Shown: positions 35,401 to 46,623, counted from the stretch's first letter. The stretch is 64,000 nucleotides of DNA from Lolium rigidum (GCF_022539505.1 NC_061510.1:267105687-267169686), one strand, 5' to 3'. The notes: a model not told the origin generated them from the sequence alone. Made by a program: numbers and translations.

Positions 35401-36479
35401 GAAATGGCAGCACAACAAGGGGCAGAGCTCATCAGCAAGTGTGCCCACTAACATTAATTTTTGTCAAATTTCGGCTCACACCTACCTTTCAATATAAGTT
35501 TTATTTCAGAAACTAGCATCCAATCAATTTGAAAAACTAATGTCTTCACCCCCTGAATTTTTTTGATTACTCATGGCAAGCAAGCAGGAGTAAGTAGACA
35601 AACTCTGTTAGTCCAATCATTTTGCAGTTGATAATAAGTGAAGATAAAAGCGTCCTACATGCAAATGGACCAGCATCAGGGAAGGAAAAGCGCTTGCAAT
35701 GTGAAGGCGTGCAGCCCAGCCAACCAAGTTGACTTGTGACACTTGCAGACAGAACTCCACCAAATTCGCACCAATTTGACGATGAACAAGGGGCAGAACT
35801 CGTCAACAAGTGTGTCTGCTAACAATACGTTTTGATTTTTCAAATTTCGGCGCACACTTCCCTTTCAATTTATGCTTTATGTTATAAAACTAGCATATCA
35901 CTTTGAAACTAATGCCTTAACCCCTGAGTTTTTCGTTTAATTACAAATGAGAAACAAGCAGGAGTAAGTAGACCAACTCTGTAGTCCAATCATTTTGCAA
36001 CTGAAAATAAGTGGAGATGAAAGTGTCCTGTATGCAAATGGACCAGCATGACGGAAGGAAAAGCGCTCGTACTGTGTGAAGGCGTGCATTCCAGCCAACC
36101 AAGTTGACTTCTGAAGAATTATGACACTTGCAGACAGAGTTCCACCAAATTCGCACCAATTTGACCATGAACCCACCTTTAGAGGCTAAGAACACAAACT
36201 AATCTACTTTCTCCCCTAATTGTTTCAGGTTTCAGGTTTCAGTCAGCACTCGAAGGGCATGAACAAGACAAGAGTGCCCAATTTTATCACCCCGTCCAGG
36301 AAACGCGCGCACACACACAGACATAGTTCAGCAGAAATCAAACCTAAAGTAAATGAAGGCAGAAAACTTAGGGCGGCGAATAGGAAGAACTTAATAATAA
36401 AGAGGAAAGAACATTACCATGCCTGCCCCTGCCTTCTGAAGGCGTCGGGCTTTGATCCCAGCTTGACGGACGCGGCCAT
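32460..36479 (-). CDS. NPH3/RPT2-like (NRL) BTB-domain protein, four exons
   Basis: Reading the minus strand gives exons 36479-36418, 34901-34832, 34377-33190 and 33020-32460. All junctions have GT/AG and the phases match, giving 1,881 nt or 626 residues. Exon 1 starts [27 protein letters not shown] fold spans about residues 27-120 ([20 protein letters not shown], then ARFCYGVK). The NPH3 domain runs from about 212 ([18 protein letters not shown]) to 490, including [20 protein letters not shown] and [21 protein letters not shown] coiled coil follows near 525-560 ([20 protein letters not shown]). The last stretch contains [13 protein letters not shown]. Family members act as CUL3 substrate adaptors or membrane-associated signalling partners in phototropism and auxin transport. 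From memory the sequence is closest to the Arabidopsis At1g30440 type rather than NPH3 itself. I see no frameshift or stop, so this looks functional. The 1.5-kb first intron carries a tandem duplication. I cannot place the transcription start. Confidence 0.95.
35414..36170. repeat. Two-copy tandem repeat of about 375 bp in NPH3 intron 1
   Basis: The unit at 35414-35784 is repeated at 35785-36170 with roughly 80-85 percent identity judged by eye. Shared landmarks are the start AACAAGGGGCAGA, the internal AAGCAGGAGTAAGTAGAC and the end CCAATTTGAC-ATGAAC. It lies wholly within the first intron and does not touch splice sites. Confidence 0.88.
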
Positions 36480-37953
36480 CGCCGACGACGGCATGCTCGC
36501 ACGGGCGCCGACCGAAGCAGGAGCCGAACGCACAAGAACGCGACCACCAGTCCACCACTCCAGAGGTCAGACCATGGCTGGCCTCCAAGAACTCTGCTTT
36601 CTCCTGTCTTCCTCTCCCTCCCCCTCTGCCGCAACCGCAACCGCTTCCCCAAGAAAGATAGCAGGCAGGGTCAGCAATCCATGGACACCACCAACTAATC
36701 CAACCAACCACTCCCCAATAAACCAGAGAAGGCGGGGATCGTTGAAGAAACCACCAATTCAGGCAGTTAATGGTGGGCGCTGGGGGGATCACACCACCAC
36801 AATGGGGGCGAGGCGAAGGCCAGCAGGCGTGGCGAGTAGTTGGGAGGAGAGGTGGCCGGTGAGGGCTCTGACTCTCCTTTGAAGACGGCAGTTTCTATTG
36901 TGTCTTCACCCTCTTTTCTGTGGGTGCTAATTAAGAAGCTCTCATTGCGACAGTCTCATCAAACTTTGGTTGGACCTGTAGTCTGGAGGTTAGAGGGAGC
37001 AGTTGATTTATTGATTTTCTTGGAGCCTTTTGGTCCCAGAGGACAGCGCCATGACTGCCTATAAAAAAGGATCTGATTTAGTACGGGACAACACATTACC
37101 AACTCGACAATCATTATGGGAAAAGAGAAGGAAAGAATCGGGTCAATTTGGCAGCAAACGGCCAGACGACATGGAGAGGAGACAGAGCAGGCAGGTCAAC
37201 TAATTATTTTTTGCATAACTGAAGTAATTACGGCGGATAAAATGGAGAAAGAAAACTCTAAAAATCTACCCGCCAAAAATGGAAAATGCTCTAGCGGTGC
37301 AGATATTCTAGGAAGATGTTTTAATTAGGACAGACATTTAGAAAAATAAAATATGGGGAGGAGCGGGGTGGTGCTCTCTGCCAGTCCGCGTGGGTTGCTG
37401 GCGCCGGGAGTTATTGGGGTCAATAAAAGTTCTGGAAATCTGGGGGTGCGTGTACAGAGATTCTCTGAACGGTGCAGTACAGCACGGCAACCTTTTGTTT
37501 AGGGCATGAGCTATGGTAGCATATGCTTGTCGCTGCCTCACTACTTCCACCTAGGTTCGGCATTATGAAACCACAACTTAAGCTGGAATCTACCCAACGC
37601 TGAAAGTTGAAGCCACCACTTAGTGGGTCCCACGGTGCAGATTTTATTTTAATGATAATCACAAAAGCATCACGGGATGCTCTTCACCTCTGCCTTCCAA
37701 TCTTCATTCTTCTAGGAAGCACCAATCGATGGCCAGCCCATGGCCGGGACCGCGAGCTGCAGCTGTCTGTCATGGTCGCGATTTTGAGTTCGCACCAGCC
37801 ATGGCCTCACCAGCGAGCTCCGGCTTGGTGGATTTCGGCCGCCATGGCCGTGACCCTCAGCTGACGCGACCGCAATTTTTGAGTTCGTCGTGCCCGCCAT
37901 GGCCTCCCCGGCGAGCTTCGGCTTACTGGAATGCGGGTTACCGCCATGGCCTC
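36480..37953. other. Upstream region of the NPH3 gene
   Basis: This must hold the 5' untranslated region and promoter of the minus-strand gene. GC-rich sequence continues for some 350 bp beyond the start codon, then AT-richer DNA follows. I could not find a confident TATA box in the correct orientation. From about 37726 to 37953 the sequence is GC-rich with repeated CCATGGCCTC and GCGAGCT words, and it is interrupted by the LTR element at 37954. Confidence 0.45.
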
Positions 37954-39036
37954 TGTTGCCACGCAAAATTGCCGCGCAACACCAGGATAACCGTCGTACT
38001 TTCGTGACAACGAACGGATGATTTCCGAGCAAATCAACAAAGATCCCTCAATTTCGGAGAGGAAACACGACCGCTTTCCGGCATAAACGGCAAAGATAAT
38101 CCAAACCCTAGGGCTGCTAGAGCATGGCAGGGAAAAACGATAAAAGAGAATAACGTAAAAAAGTAGATAAATTGTATGATAGATCGATTGACTCGTTTCT
38201 CTCAATCGGCCAGAGCCTTTAAATAAGGTGCAGGTCTTTGCGTACAGCCGGACTTGGCGTGCAGGAATAGAACACCAAAACTAAACCGACTAGATCTCCT
38301 TCCTAGATTCGGTTACGATACGTATTCTATGCCTACCAAATTTACTTGCAAATCGGTACATAGCAGAATTCTAAAGCCCATACCATGCTTACATATGTTG
38401 TTCGGCCTTCAAGTAATAAAATATTACAGCCGCAACGCTAATCACATCAGCTAATGAAGAGCCCTTTTGGAAATCTAGGCAACACACCTGCAGATGTTAG
38501 CCTCTCCGCTGGATTCTTCATAATTATGTGAAGCTTCATCTATTTGACATGAATGAATAATTTGCTACGTTCGATACACCGATGCACCATTGAATCTGAC
38601 CAAACCTGCAACTTCAGATTTCAAGAGCAAATCCAAATATATTTGTTAACCAGTAATTGAACTATAAGCACTAATTTGGCCAATAAAATCCAATAGCCAA
38701 ATTGCACCATCAGGGCATCACCACTCATGCAGATGAAGTTTTCCTGTTGCACTTTTCCTTTCGTGACTCCTTAGCCTGCAATCTACATGTTCTCAGCGTC
38801 GTATCAGAAAAATGCTACCACTTGTACTAGGTAAACACTAGTTCCAGCAAAATTTCAGGTAATTGTCCTGATAAATGACTTCCTTCGCCTGATCTTCTGT
38901 TGTACATATGTACTGTAGTGTATTTCGAACTAAACAGCAAGACCAAATACATATGTCTAAACAATAAACCAACCATGATCATTTAAATTAATTTGGCCAA
39001 TCATACAAACCAGCTAGCCAAATTACGCTATCAACA
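37954..39036 (-). repeat. 3' LTR of the Tat/Ogre-like element
   Basis: This 1,083-bp LTR has TG...CA ends. Compared by eye with the other LTR, differences are one short cluster near 38070-38083, one A-run length change near 38133, and single substitutions near 38428 and 38928. Confidence 0.95.
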
Positions 39037-40889
39037 CATGCCCCCCTGTTTTTGGTACAATGGAAATCTCTACAATTGAATTGACCAAAAACACATTTGC
39101 AATACATTAGATCAATGCTAATAACTTTAACAGCAATAAATATTTGTTAGGGCGATGTTCAAAGAAGACATCGGCCAAAATTTTCCTCACGGTATTGTGT
39201 AAATAACTCACAGCCATATTTTTCCTAGGGCGATATTTCAAATAAGATATCGGCCATATTATCATCAATCATACATCCACATGCTAGGATAATATTCCTT
39301 CAAACGTTTTTCATTGAGAGCTTTCAGAAAATTCTTCCCTATAAAGATTGTAGAAAATATGGATTTTCGGGAACAATCTCTACAACTATATAAGCCTTCC
39401 TAGCCCGGTGACCATTTGCCAAATTATGTACCTTTAGTTCCAATAGGTCACACTCTTTTAGTGCCGAAAACAATCTTCTAATGAAGTCGGCCAATAGAAT
39501 CCCTATCGTTTTAACAACCAATGTATCTCACGGGATAACTGATGTGTCCATCATATTGATTCATGCACTTCACCTATATCTAATCTGGACTGATCAGAAT
39601 CTAAGAAATTTAAAAATAAGACGTCCATTATTCGGTATACAACTCAGTTGTTAACAAAGTATATTATAAGGGCAGTTGCCGAATATTCCTATTTCTTGTC
39701 CGACTGGGATCCTTTAAATGATCAATCAGAGATACTCTCCAATCATCTGACTCTAGATTACTTGCTGATTCGGTTATTTGTGACTTACCGAATCATGATT
39801 GCTTACTAGTTGCTGAACTGAAGCAGAATAAGCGGCACCATGGACAGAATCTTCTTTGCATTGCGTGGCTAGATTCTGAACTGAACCAGCAGCACATATG
39901 TTGTTCCAAAAGTAGCATCCAACAAAGACAACTAGTTTTCTATAGCTGCAAACATCGGCCTTTCTAATATGTTTTTTCTTTCTTTACTAATGTGGTAATT
40001 AACTGGCCAGATGCCTGCAGCATAAAATAGCTCTAGAATTCTCTTCTCGATGAATATGATAGATAGTGAGCATATCTAGAGACCTAAGTATATATCTAAA
40101 CATCGGTCTAAGTAACTATTTAATAATCCATTTAAAGCACTGAAATTCGCTTTTTGACTTGTTACACTACCAGAAGCGAATTCCCAAAAGCATCCATATC
40201 CTTAACATGATATCAATTAAATGTTCCAAAGGTACCGATGTTTCATAAACTATATTGTTAGGTAAAATTAAAATATTACACGCCTTGTCCATCTCTAAAA
40301 ACCGATCCATCAGAATAAACTTTTCATGGGCGCAGGCACCAGCATAACTAATATTTTCCTCATCCTTAATCATATGATCAACAATAAAATCGCCGATAAC
40401 TTAAATTCCTATAGCACACAACGATTCATATGCAAAATCATATTTTATTACTGCATAAGCTCACTTTATTATCATAACACTAGGAATCGGTTGTTGTAAC
40501 ATAAATAATTAAACACGTCGGCTAGTAAGTTTTCACCCATAAACTAGAAAGTAGATAATGCCGAAAATTGGTACATATGTAATATAAAGACTCGCGTAAC
40601 TTTTCAATAAACACATACCAGTTTTCAGCTTCGAGTAAGGGATGGCTTAGATTTGCAATGATGTACTCCTTCCAAACATCCTCTTTGTACATCATTGGTT
40701 TATCTTGATTGAACCACTCATCAGGCCACTTCTTCTCACCATCTTCAAGTGGGTCAGCCAACAAGAGTCACCATCCAAGCTTCTCCATATCATCAAAATA
40801 TTCAATTGTTTCATGCATATCGTTCTTTCCAAAACGATATTATTCAGTACAATTTTGCAGCCACTTGATACTATCATCTTTGTCATCAT
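39037..40889 (-). other. Non-coding 3' internal region of the Tat/Ogre-like element
   Basis: Next to the LTR, the minus strand carries the purine-rich tract ACAGGGGGGCATG. The rest is AT-rich and lacks pol sequences. Around 40520-40765 a short minus-strand frame includes EWFNQDKPMMYKEDVWKEY, which resembles a segment of the upstream ORF (EWFNRDRKPMMHPKKVWKKK), so a degenerate partial duplicate of that coding segment lies here. Confidence 0.7.
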
Positions 40890-43679
40890 TTATATAGATA
40901 AATCATTCAACCGAACTATATTATCCAGCTGTGCTTTTATAGCTACAAAACCATCTCTGCAAATATTGATATAATCATAGTCCGATAAATTCCTACCGGT
41001 CAAACATCGCATCTCACCGTGTTGCGAATCAACCGGTACCTCTGTCAAAGCAATGCAAGCGGAATCGTCCGCCTCAATCACCTCCACATCATCATCAACC
41101 CACTGAATTAAACACTGATGTAGAGTAGAAGGAATGCAACAATTTGCATGAATCCAATCACGCCCCAAGAGAATATCATAGTGGTCTCTAATATCAACAA
41201 CAAAAAATGCAGTGTGTACTGTTTTGCTTCCCACTGTGAGTTCCATAGAAATAACACCCTTAGCCTCAGACAATTCTCCCGAGAACCCACTAAGTCTCTT
41301 GTTGGTCTTCATTAACTCGCACTCTTTTCGGTTCAATTTAGAAAATACCGAAAAGGACATAATATTACCACTGGCGCCACCGTCAACAAGCATGCGACCC
41401 ATAGGCTTGCCATCAATGTGACCCCTGATAAACAATGGCTTTAGGTGTTGTCCATAATTCTCTGGCTTCTTAAATGTAGCATATTTTGGAATAAGATGTA
41501 GCTCTGCAACCTTAATAATTTCCTTGGTGGCGATGCATTTCTTCTTCCAAACCTTCTTTGGATGCATCATTGGTTTTCTATCTCGATTGAACCATTCACC
41601 GCGCTTCTTACTGCTCTGTTCTTTGAGTTCCAATGCTCGCAACCGCTGCACCCTTCGTTTCTGGGTATGTGTAAGTCCTGTCGGGCACCACTGAGGTGTT
41701 GGTTTAGTACCCGGTGCAACCGACATGATCTTGCTTCCCTCGAATTTTCTCGGCCTGTATTGGTGTGCTGATATCATTGGCGCAAACTTTCCGACCGAGA
41801 AAATCCCACGCCGATCCGATGGACCGTCAGTCTCAAAATTCATGTTACCTCTCATATCTCGATTAGCAGACACAACAGCCGGTTTACTAGTACTGGTGCA
41901 TACATAGGGCTTCTCTAAATATGTCTCTAGGTTAGGCTTTAAATCACCGTGTACACTAGTACTTTGGGCTGCAATACTATTTCTGCAACCATGCACAAGG
42001 CCATCACGTGTATAAACATTTGTTTCATTGCCGACTTGCAAACTAGGCTTCAATGTTGGCTCTTTCTGAAGCACATCAGTACCTCGTTGCTGCTGCTGTA
42101 CACCACTGCCTTCGTCGGCTATTTTTTGATCACCAGATTTCATACCATGATCTGCGTTAGACCCGTTTGATCTTGTTTCAGGCAGATTCACAATGGCACA
42201 ATCAGCCTTATCTCCAGCAGGCTTCACTGGCACCCAAATAAATTTACGACCACTCTTGTAACTTCTTCCACCCGCTTTAAATATCGATGATGGGCTTGCT
42301 TGATTCACAATAGCATCATGCGATCTAGTCTCATGATGGAAGCGAGCTTTTTTCGCATGCATATCAGGTCTGAACGCATGCCTCGACGGGATCCATCCCT
42401 GTTGAAAATAACCTGCAGGCCCAGTAGAATATAGCGCAGATGCATTGAAACCCCACGGAAGATACTGATGATACATAGCAGGCGGACATCTCCAATATGT
42501 CGATGCCATACTAAAATAAGGTTGTTGATTATATGAATTTTTTCTCCAGCGCTCATGCCCCCCAGGCCGAGTAGGAGGCCTAAGATGCTTGTTACCTCCG
42601 AGCCGATTAAACACATTGTCGGCTTTGCGTGAAGTGTATTTCTCCAACAACATGCTAACTGTCGGCTTCGGCCTTGAAACTGATCTCTTCCTTGCATTGA
42701 CTTTCCACACTCCTACTACTGGATTTTTTGGCTTGATCATTCTCGGAGGAGCATTATTATCAATCACAACATTTTTCCCTCTTGCGGATTCGGTCTGATC
42801 TGACCGAATAAGCATTTTCTTGTTCTCAAAGTCAATCACGTTGGTAGGAAAATTATCACTATCGGGTATCATTTTAGATCCTTCTGTTAATGTCAATCGT
42901 CCCTCACCAATGGACGATTGCACCTCCGACAAAGATATTTGAGTATTCGATATTCGCTGCGGGGACTGATTTAAATACGAATCTAGTACTGGCCTGTATG
43001 AGACGTCAGTCCCAACACGTTGCTGCAAATTACAATTAGAGCCTAAACTTCGTTCATTGTTATTACTATTTTTCGAAATCGAAGTTAAACCAATATGAGA
43101 AGAAACACTAGATATAGAATTATTGGTCGAACTTCTATCATAATTTTGGCCATCTTGATTGTTATTTAAAGGGATTTGGGGCTGAACATTGGCCGATGCA
43201 CCATGCGCATACATATTAGTAGGCAAATTAATTAATTCCTTACTTTCTGAAGGCATCGGCTTTTTCTTGGAAATTTCATTGTTGACTACTGAACGAACAT
43301 GAGTAGGTAAGCTATTTTCTATATCTTTACTAAGGCCCTCCTTACATTCGTCCATTGTACAGGTTACTGATTGAGTAATTATATGGGTGATATTTTTCAC
43401 ATCAGAACCATACTTACAAGCTACAGATGAATCTATTAGAGGAGCAATTGTTTCAGTTGGCTTACTTACCTGAGCGCCAAATATAGGAGAAAGGCTTGGT
43501 GTCGTTATCTTCTTCACGACGCCGTTCTTTGTCTTGTAAAATCGCTTCAATTTCTCAGCCCTTGCTTTTTCAAGCTCTTGCTCAACTTCTCGTCGCTCAT
43601 TTTCAGACAGATCGTCGAGAGTGAAGGCGATGACGTTTTCCGAGTCGACATCTCTTGCGTCCTTGGGATGGTTGTTCAT
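40890..43679 (-). CDS. 929-residue retrotransposon protein with C-terminal retropepsin domain
   Basis: From the ATG at 43679, just inside the primer-binding site, the frame is open for 929 codons to 40890. The N-terminal 60 residues are charged and helical (SENERREVEQELEKARAEKL). A long serine/asparagine/glutamine-rich middle follows. The WCPTGLTHTQKRRVQRLRAL motif, common in grass retroelement polyproteins, comes before the protease. The protease has the active-site block MLVDGGASGNIM (aspartate about residue 766) and the second block YDILLGRDWIH, typical of Tat-lineage proteases, which often have DGGA rather than DSGA. I see neither a standard retrotransposon Gag core nor a CCHC knuckle, and no pol domains. 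The function of the long middle region is unknown. The unbroken frame suggests recent activity or selection. Confidence 0.85.
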   Translation of the reverse strand: MNNHPKDARDVDSENVIAFTLDDLSENERREVEQELEKARAEKLKRFYKTKNGVVKKITTPSLSPIFGAQVSKPTETIAPLIDSSVACKYGSDVKNITHIITQSVTCTMDECKEGLSKDIENSLPTHVRSVVNNEISKKKPMPSESKELINLPTNMYAHGASANVQPQIPLNNNQDGQNYDRSSTNNSISSVSSHIGLTSISKNSNNNERSLGSNCNLQQRVGTDVSYRPVLDSYLNQSPQRISNTQISLSEVQSSIGEGRLTLTEGSKMIPDSDNFPTNVIDFENKKMLIRSDQTESARGKNVVIDNNAPPRMIKPKNPVVGVWKVNARKRSVSRPKPTVSMLLEKYTSRKADNVFNRLGGNKHLRPPTRPGGHERWRKNSYNQQPYFSMASTYWRCPPAMYHQYLPWGFNASALYSTGPAGYFQQGWIPSRHAFRPDMHAKKARFHHETRSHDAIVNQASPSSIFKAGGRSYKSGRKFIWVPVKPAGDKADCAIVNLPETRSNGSNADHGMKSGDQKIADEGSGVQQQQRGTDVLQKEPTLKPSLQVGNETNVYTRDGLVHGCRNSIAAQSTSVHGDLKPNLETYLEKPYVCTSTSKPAVVSANRDMRGNMNFETDGPSDRRGIFSVGKFAPMISAHQYRPRKFEGSKIMSVAPGTKPTPQWCPTGLTHTQKRRVQRLRALELKEQSSKKRGEWFNRDRKPMMHPKKVWKKKCIATKEIIKVAELHLIPKYATFKKPENYGQHLKPLFIRGHIDGKPMGRMLVDGGASGNIMSFSVFSKLNRKECELMKTNKRLSGFSGELSEAKGVISMELTVGSKTVHTAFFVVDIRDHYDILLGRDWIHANCCIPSTLHQCLIQWVDDDVEVIEADDSACIALTEVPVDSQHGEMRCLTGRNLSDYDYINICRDGFVAIKAQLDNIVRLNDLSI

Positions 43680-43692
43680 CGTGCGCTTCTTA

Positions 43693-43711
43693 GTCCCCAG
43701 CGGAGTCGCCA
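43693..43711 (-). other. Primer-binding site, tRNA-Arg type
   Basis: On the minus strand TGGCGACTCCGCTGGGGAC starts four bases after the 5' LTR end. From memory this resembles the tRNA-Arg-type primer site reported for Ogre/Tat elements. Confidence 0.72.
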
Positions 43712-43715
43712 ATTG

Positions 43716-44800
43716 TGTTGCCACGCAAAATTGCCGCGCAACACCAGGATAACCGTCGTACTTTCGTGACAACGAACGGATGATTTCCGAGCAAATCAAC
43801 AAAGATCCCTCAATTTCGGAGAGGAAACACGACCGCTTTTCAGCGCAAAACGGCAAAGATAATCCAAACCCTAGGGCTGCTAGAGCATGGCAGGGAAAAA
43901 ACGATAAAAGAGAATAACGTAAAAAAGTAGATAAATTGTATGATAGATCGATTGACTCGTTTCTCTCAATCGGCCAGAGCCTTTAAATAAGGTGCAGGTC
44001 TTTGCGTACAGCCGGACTTGGCGTGCAGGAATAGAACACCAAAACTAAACCGACTAGATCTCCTTCCTAGATTCGGTTACGATACGTATTCTATGCCTAC
44101 CAAATTTACTTGCAAATCGGTACATAGCAGAATTCTAAAGCCCATACCATGCTTACATATGTTGTTCGGCCTTCAAGTAATAAAATATTACGGCCGCAAC
44201 GCTAATCACATCAGCTAATGAAGAGCCCTTTTGGAAATCTAGGCAACACACCTGCAGATGTTAGCCTCTCCGCTGGATTCTTCATAATTATGTGAAGCTT
44301 CATCTATTTGACATGAATGAATAATTTGCTACGTTCGATACACCGATGCACCATTGAATCTGACCAAACCTGCAACTTCAGATTTCAAGAGCAAATCCAA
44401 ATATATTTGTTAACCAGTAATTGAACTATAAGCACTAATTTGGCCAATAAAATCCAATAGCCAAATTGCACCATCAGGGCATCACCACTCATGCAGATGA
44501 AGTTTTCCTGTTGCACTTTTCCTTTCGTGACTCCTTAGCCTGCAATCTACATGTTCTCAGCGTCGTATCAGAAAAATGCTACCACTTGTACTAGGTAAAC
44601 ACTAGTTCCAGCAAAATTTCAGGTAATTGTCCTGATAAATGACTTCCTTCGCCTGATCTTCTGTTGTACATATGTACTGTAGTGTATTTCGATCTAAACA
44701 GCAAGACCAAATACATATGTCTAAACAATAAACCAACCATGATCATTTAAATTAATTTGGCCAATCATACAAACCAGCTAGCCAAATTACGCTATCAACA
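43716..44800 (-). repeat. 5' LTR of the Tat/Ogre-like element
   Basis: This 1,085-bp LTR is nearly identical to 37954-39036. It should contain the promoter for the minus-strand transcript. The frame of the internal ORF also extends open into this LTR as far as 43856, but the ATG at 43679 is the sensible start. Confidence 0.95.
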
Positions 44801-44805
44801 GCCTC

Positions 44806-45091
44806 CCCGGCGAGCTTCGCCATGGCCTCCTCAGCAGCTACTCACAGGTTCGGGTCTGACATCCGATCCTAGTGGCATGCGGGGCAGCGAGTTGAGGCTA
44901 GGCGTTGGCCATGCCCTTAGTGTCATGTAGTCAGTTAGGGCATGCATTAGCGACTGCTTTGTCCTCTTGAGTTAAATGTATTTATTTCCTCAACGTCCGT
45001 ATGTTTTCCAGGTCCGCACACTTGCGATCGGAGGTGAAATATCAACTTGCCAGCTAGTACTAGCAGCATAAATGTTGAAGTTCGTAATGGA
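44806..45091. other. Short spacer between the LTR element and the MULE
   Basis: The first bases continue the GC-rich host sequence seen before 37954 (GGCGAGCTTCG words). No gene is visible. Confidence 0.5.
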
Positions 45092-45100
45092 TTAGTTATT

Positions 45101-46484
45101 GGGCCGTGCTGAGCGTCCCCCGGGGGATCAAATCCCCGATCCCCCGGGTCCAGAGCCATCTGATCAATTTCCTATTGACCGTTTGATCGTCCGCGCTTGT
45201 CTTTCTCCCCCCGACCGTACTCTCCATGCAAGGAAAAAACGCTAACGCAAGGGAACCCACACCGATAAACTCAACGCATGCACAGAACCCACACCGACGC
45301 GCACCTACCCACCGCCGCCACGCTTAGAGCTCCGGCGAGAGATCTCGCAGGCTCGCAGCTACGCCGGCCACGGCTGGAAGCACCCCCGTCCGCCGCTTGT
45401 AGCATCTCCGGCCAGCGTTAGCTGCACTTCCGCCTGCCGCTCGCAGCATTGTCGCATGTCGCATGCAGCACCACCTCCGTCGCTCCTCCGTGAGCCCCAC
45501 CCGTCGTCGGAGAAGAGGTCACCGAAGCTTCGACGCCCGCTCGCAGCAACGGCGGTGGCGGGTCGCAGCATCGCCGCTGGAGCATCGCCGCCGTATCTTT
45601 GCAGCAACGCCACCCGCCTTGGCTAGCATCGCCGGCCTCCGTGTGTAGCAGAGCCAGACGGTGTCGGTAGCAGCCCCGTCCGCCGTGTGTAGCAGAGCCA
45701 GACGGCGTCGGTAGCAGCCCCGTCCGCCGTGTGTAGCAGACCCGACATGCGTCGGTAGCAGCCCCGGGTGCCGTGTTTAGCAGACCGGCCACCGTGTGTA
45801 GCATCCCCGGTCGCCGTCGGTAGCAGCCCCGGCCGCCGTCGGTAGCAGACCCGGCCGGCGTGGGTAGCAGCCCCGGCCTCCGTGTGTAGCAGACCCAGCC
45901 GCTGTCGGTAGCAAACCGCATACCCCCTTGCAGCAGCGCACCAGGTTTGCAGCGCCGCCGCCCGCCGCCGTCGCATCCCTGCAGGATTTGGGTGGCCGGC
46001 TACATGCTGCGACGTCCTCGTAGCATCCATCTCCCCACATGACGTCCCATCGCAGCAACGTCTCCAGCTGCTTGCAGGTCCGGCGGCGGGGAGGTGCTGC
46101 AGACACCGGCGGCGGGGAAGAAGATGCAAGCACCAGCAGCGAGCGGCGGTGAGGATCTAGTCATTGACTTGGTGAGAGAAAGCTGCAAGGGAAGGGAAGG
46201 GAAAAAAAACTAAGAGGGAAGCGAGATGGAGCAGCGGGGGGATTGATGGCGTCGCGGCGGCCCTCCGGCAAGAGAGGTGCGGCGGCGGCAGGGCGTTGGG
46301 AGAGGGAGGTCTATGGAAGAAATTCATAGCTGTCTCTGGGAGATAAACATAAAGGGGAAAACGAGTGGTGGTCGGGAGGTCGTGGGGAGAGGACGACGTG
46401 ATAAGGTGGGCCAGCGAAGGACACGCGGCGAGCGTACGAGCCGGGGGACGCGTCCGATCCCCCGGGTGATGCAGAGCGTTTTCC
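45101..46484. mobile_element. Mutator-like element (MULE) with 9-bp target duplication
   Basis: The 9-mer TTAGTTATT occurs exactly at 45092-45100 and 46485-46493. The ends between them are imperfect inverted repeats of about 29 bp that share the block CCCGGGGGATC (near 45119-45129 and, inverted, 46456-46466). A 9-bp duplication is diagnostic for Mutator-type transposition. No MURA transposase is present, so the element is non-autonomous. The interior is very GC-rich, with a minisatellite and open frames on the minus strand that are by-products of the repeat. Confidence 0.82.
45641..45912. repeat. 22-bp GC-rich minisatellite inside the MULE
   Basis: About twelve units of 22 bp with consensus near TGTGTAGCAGACCCGGCCGC plus CG follow one another. 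Units starting TGTGTAGCAG and TCGGTAGCAG tend to alternate. More diverged units continue left to about 45400. Because 22 is not a multiple of three, any frame through it repeats every 22 residues, which explains the repetitive minus-strand open frames. Confidence 0.85.
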
Positions 46485-46623
46485 TTAGTTATTGCATCCT
46501 CGTTTTAGCACGCTTATTATTATTTTCATCCGATTTCCCTTCCATTACTTCTCCAACTTAATTTGATTGAGAAGAATTTTCTTTAACATAGCAAATCCAG
46601 ACAAGGATGGGTACGAGCAGTTA

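Larger units (their letters stand above)
37954..44800 (-). mobile_element. Apparently complete, young non-autonomous LTR retrotransposon (Tat/Ogre-like)
   Basis: Two direct LTRs (37954-39036 and 43716-44800) begin TGTTGCCACG and end GCTATCAACA. They are flanked by identical 5-bp target duplications GCCTC (37949-37953 and 44801-44805). The element runs on the minus strand, with a primer-binding site at 43693-43711 and a purine tract at 39037-39050. The LTRs differ at only a handful of places, so insertion is recent. The 4.7-kb interior contains a single long ORF that ends in a protease. Reverse transcriptase, RNase H and integrase are missing, so mobility would need enzymes supplied by a related element. 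Confidence 0.9.

Noticed and set aside
36220..36882. 220-codon plus-strand open frame upstream of the NPH3 gene
   Set aside because: It overlaps exon 1 and the upstream GC-rich region of the NPH3 gene on the opposite strand, is low in complexity and shows no domain.
45418..46129. Two minus-strand open frames of about 168 codons with Gly/Cys/Tyr-rich repeats
   Set aside because: They are translations of a 22-bp minisatellite within a MULE; the 22-residue period follows from the repeat length.
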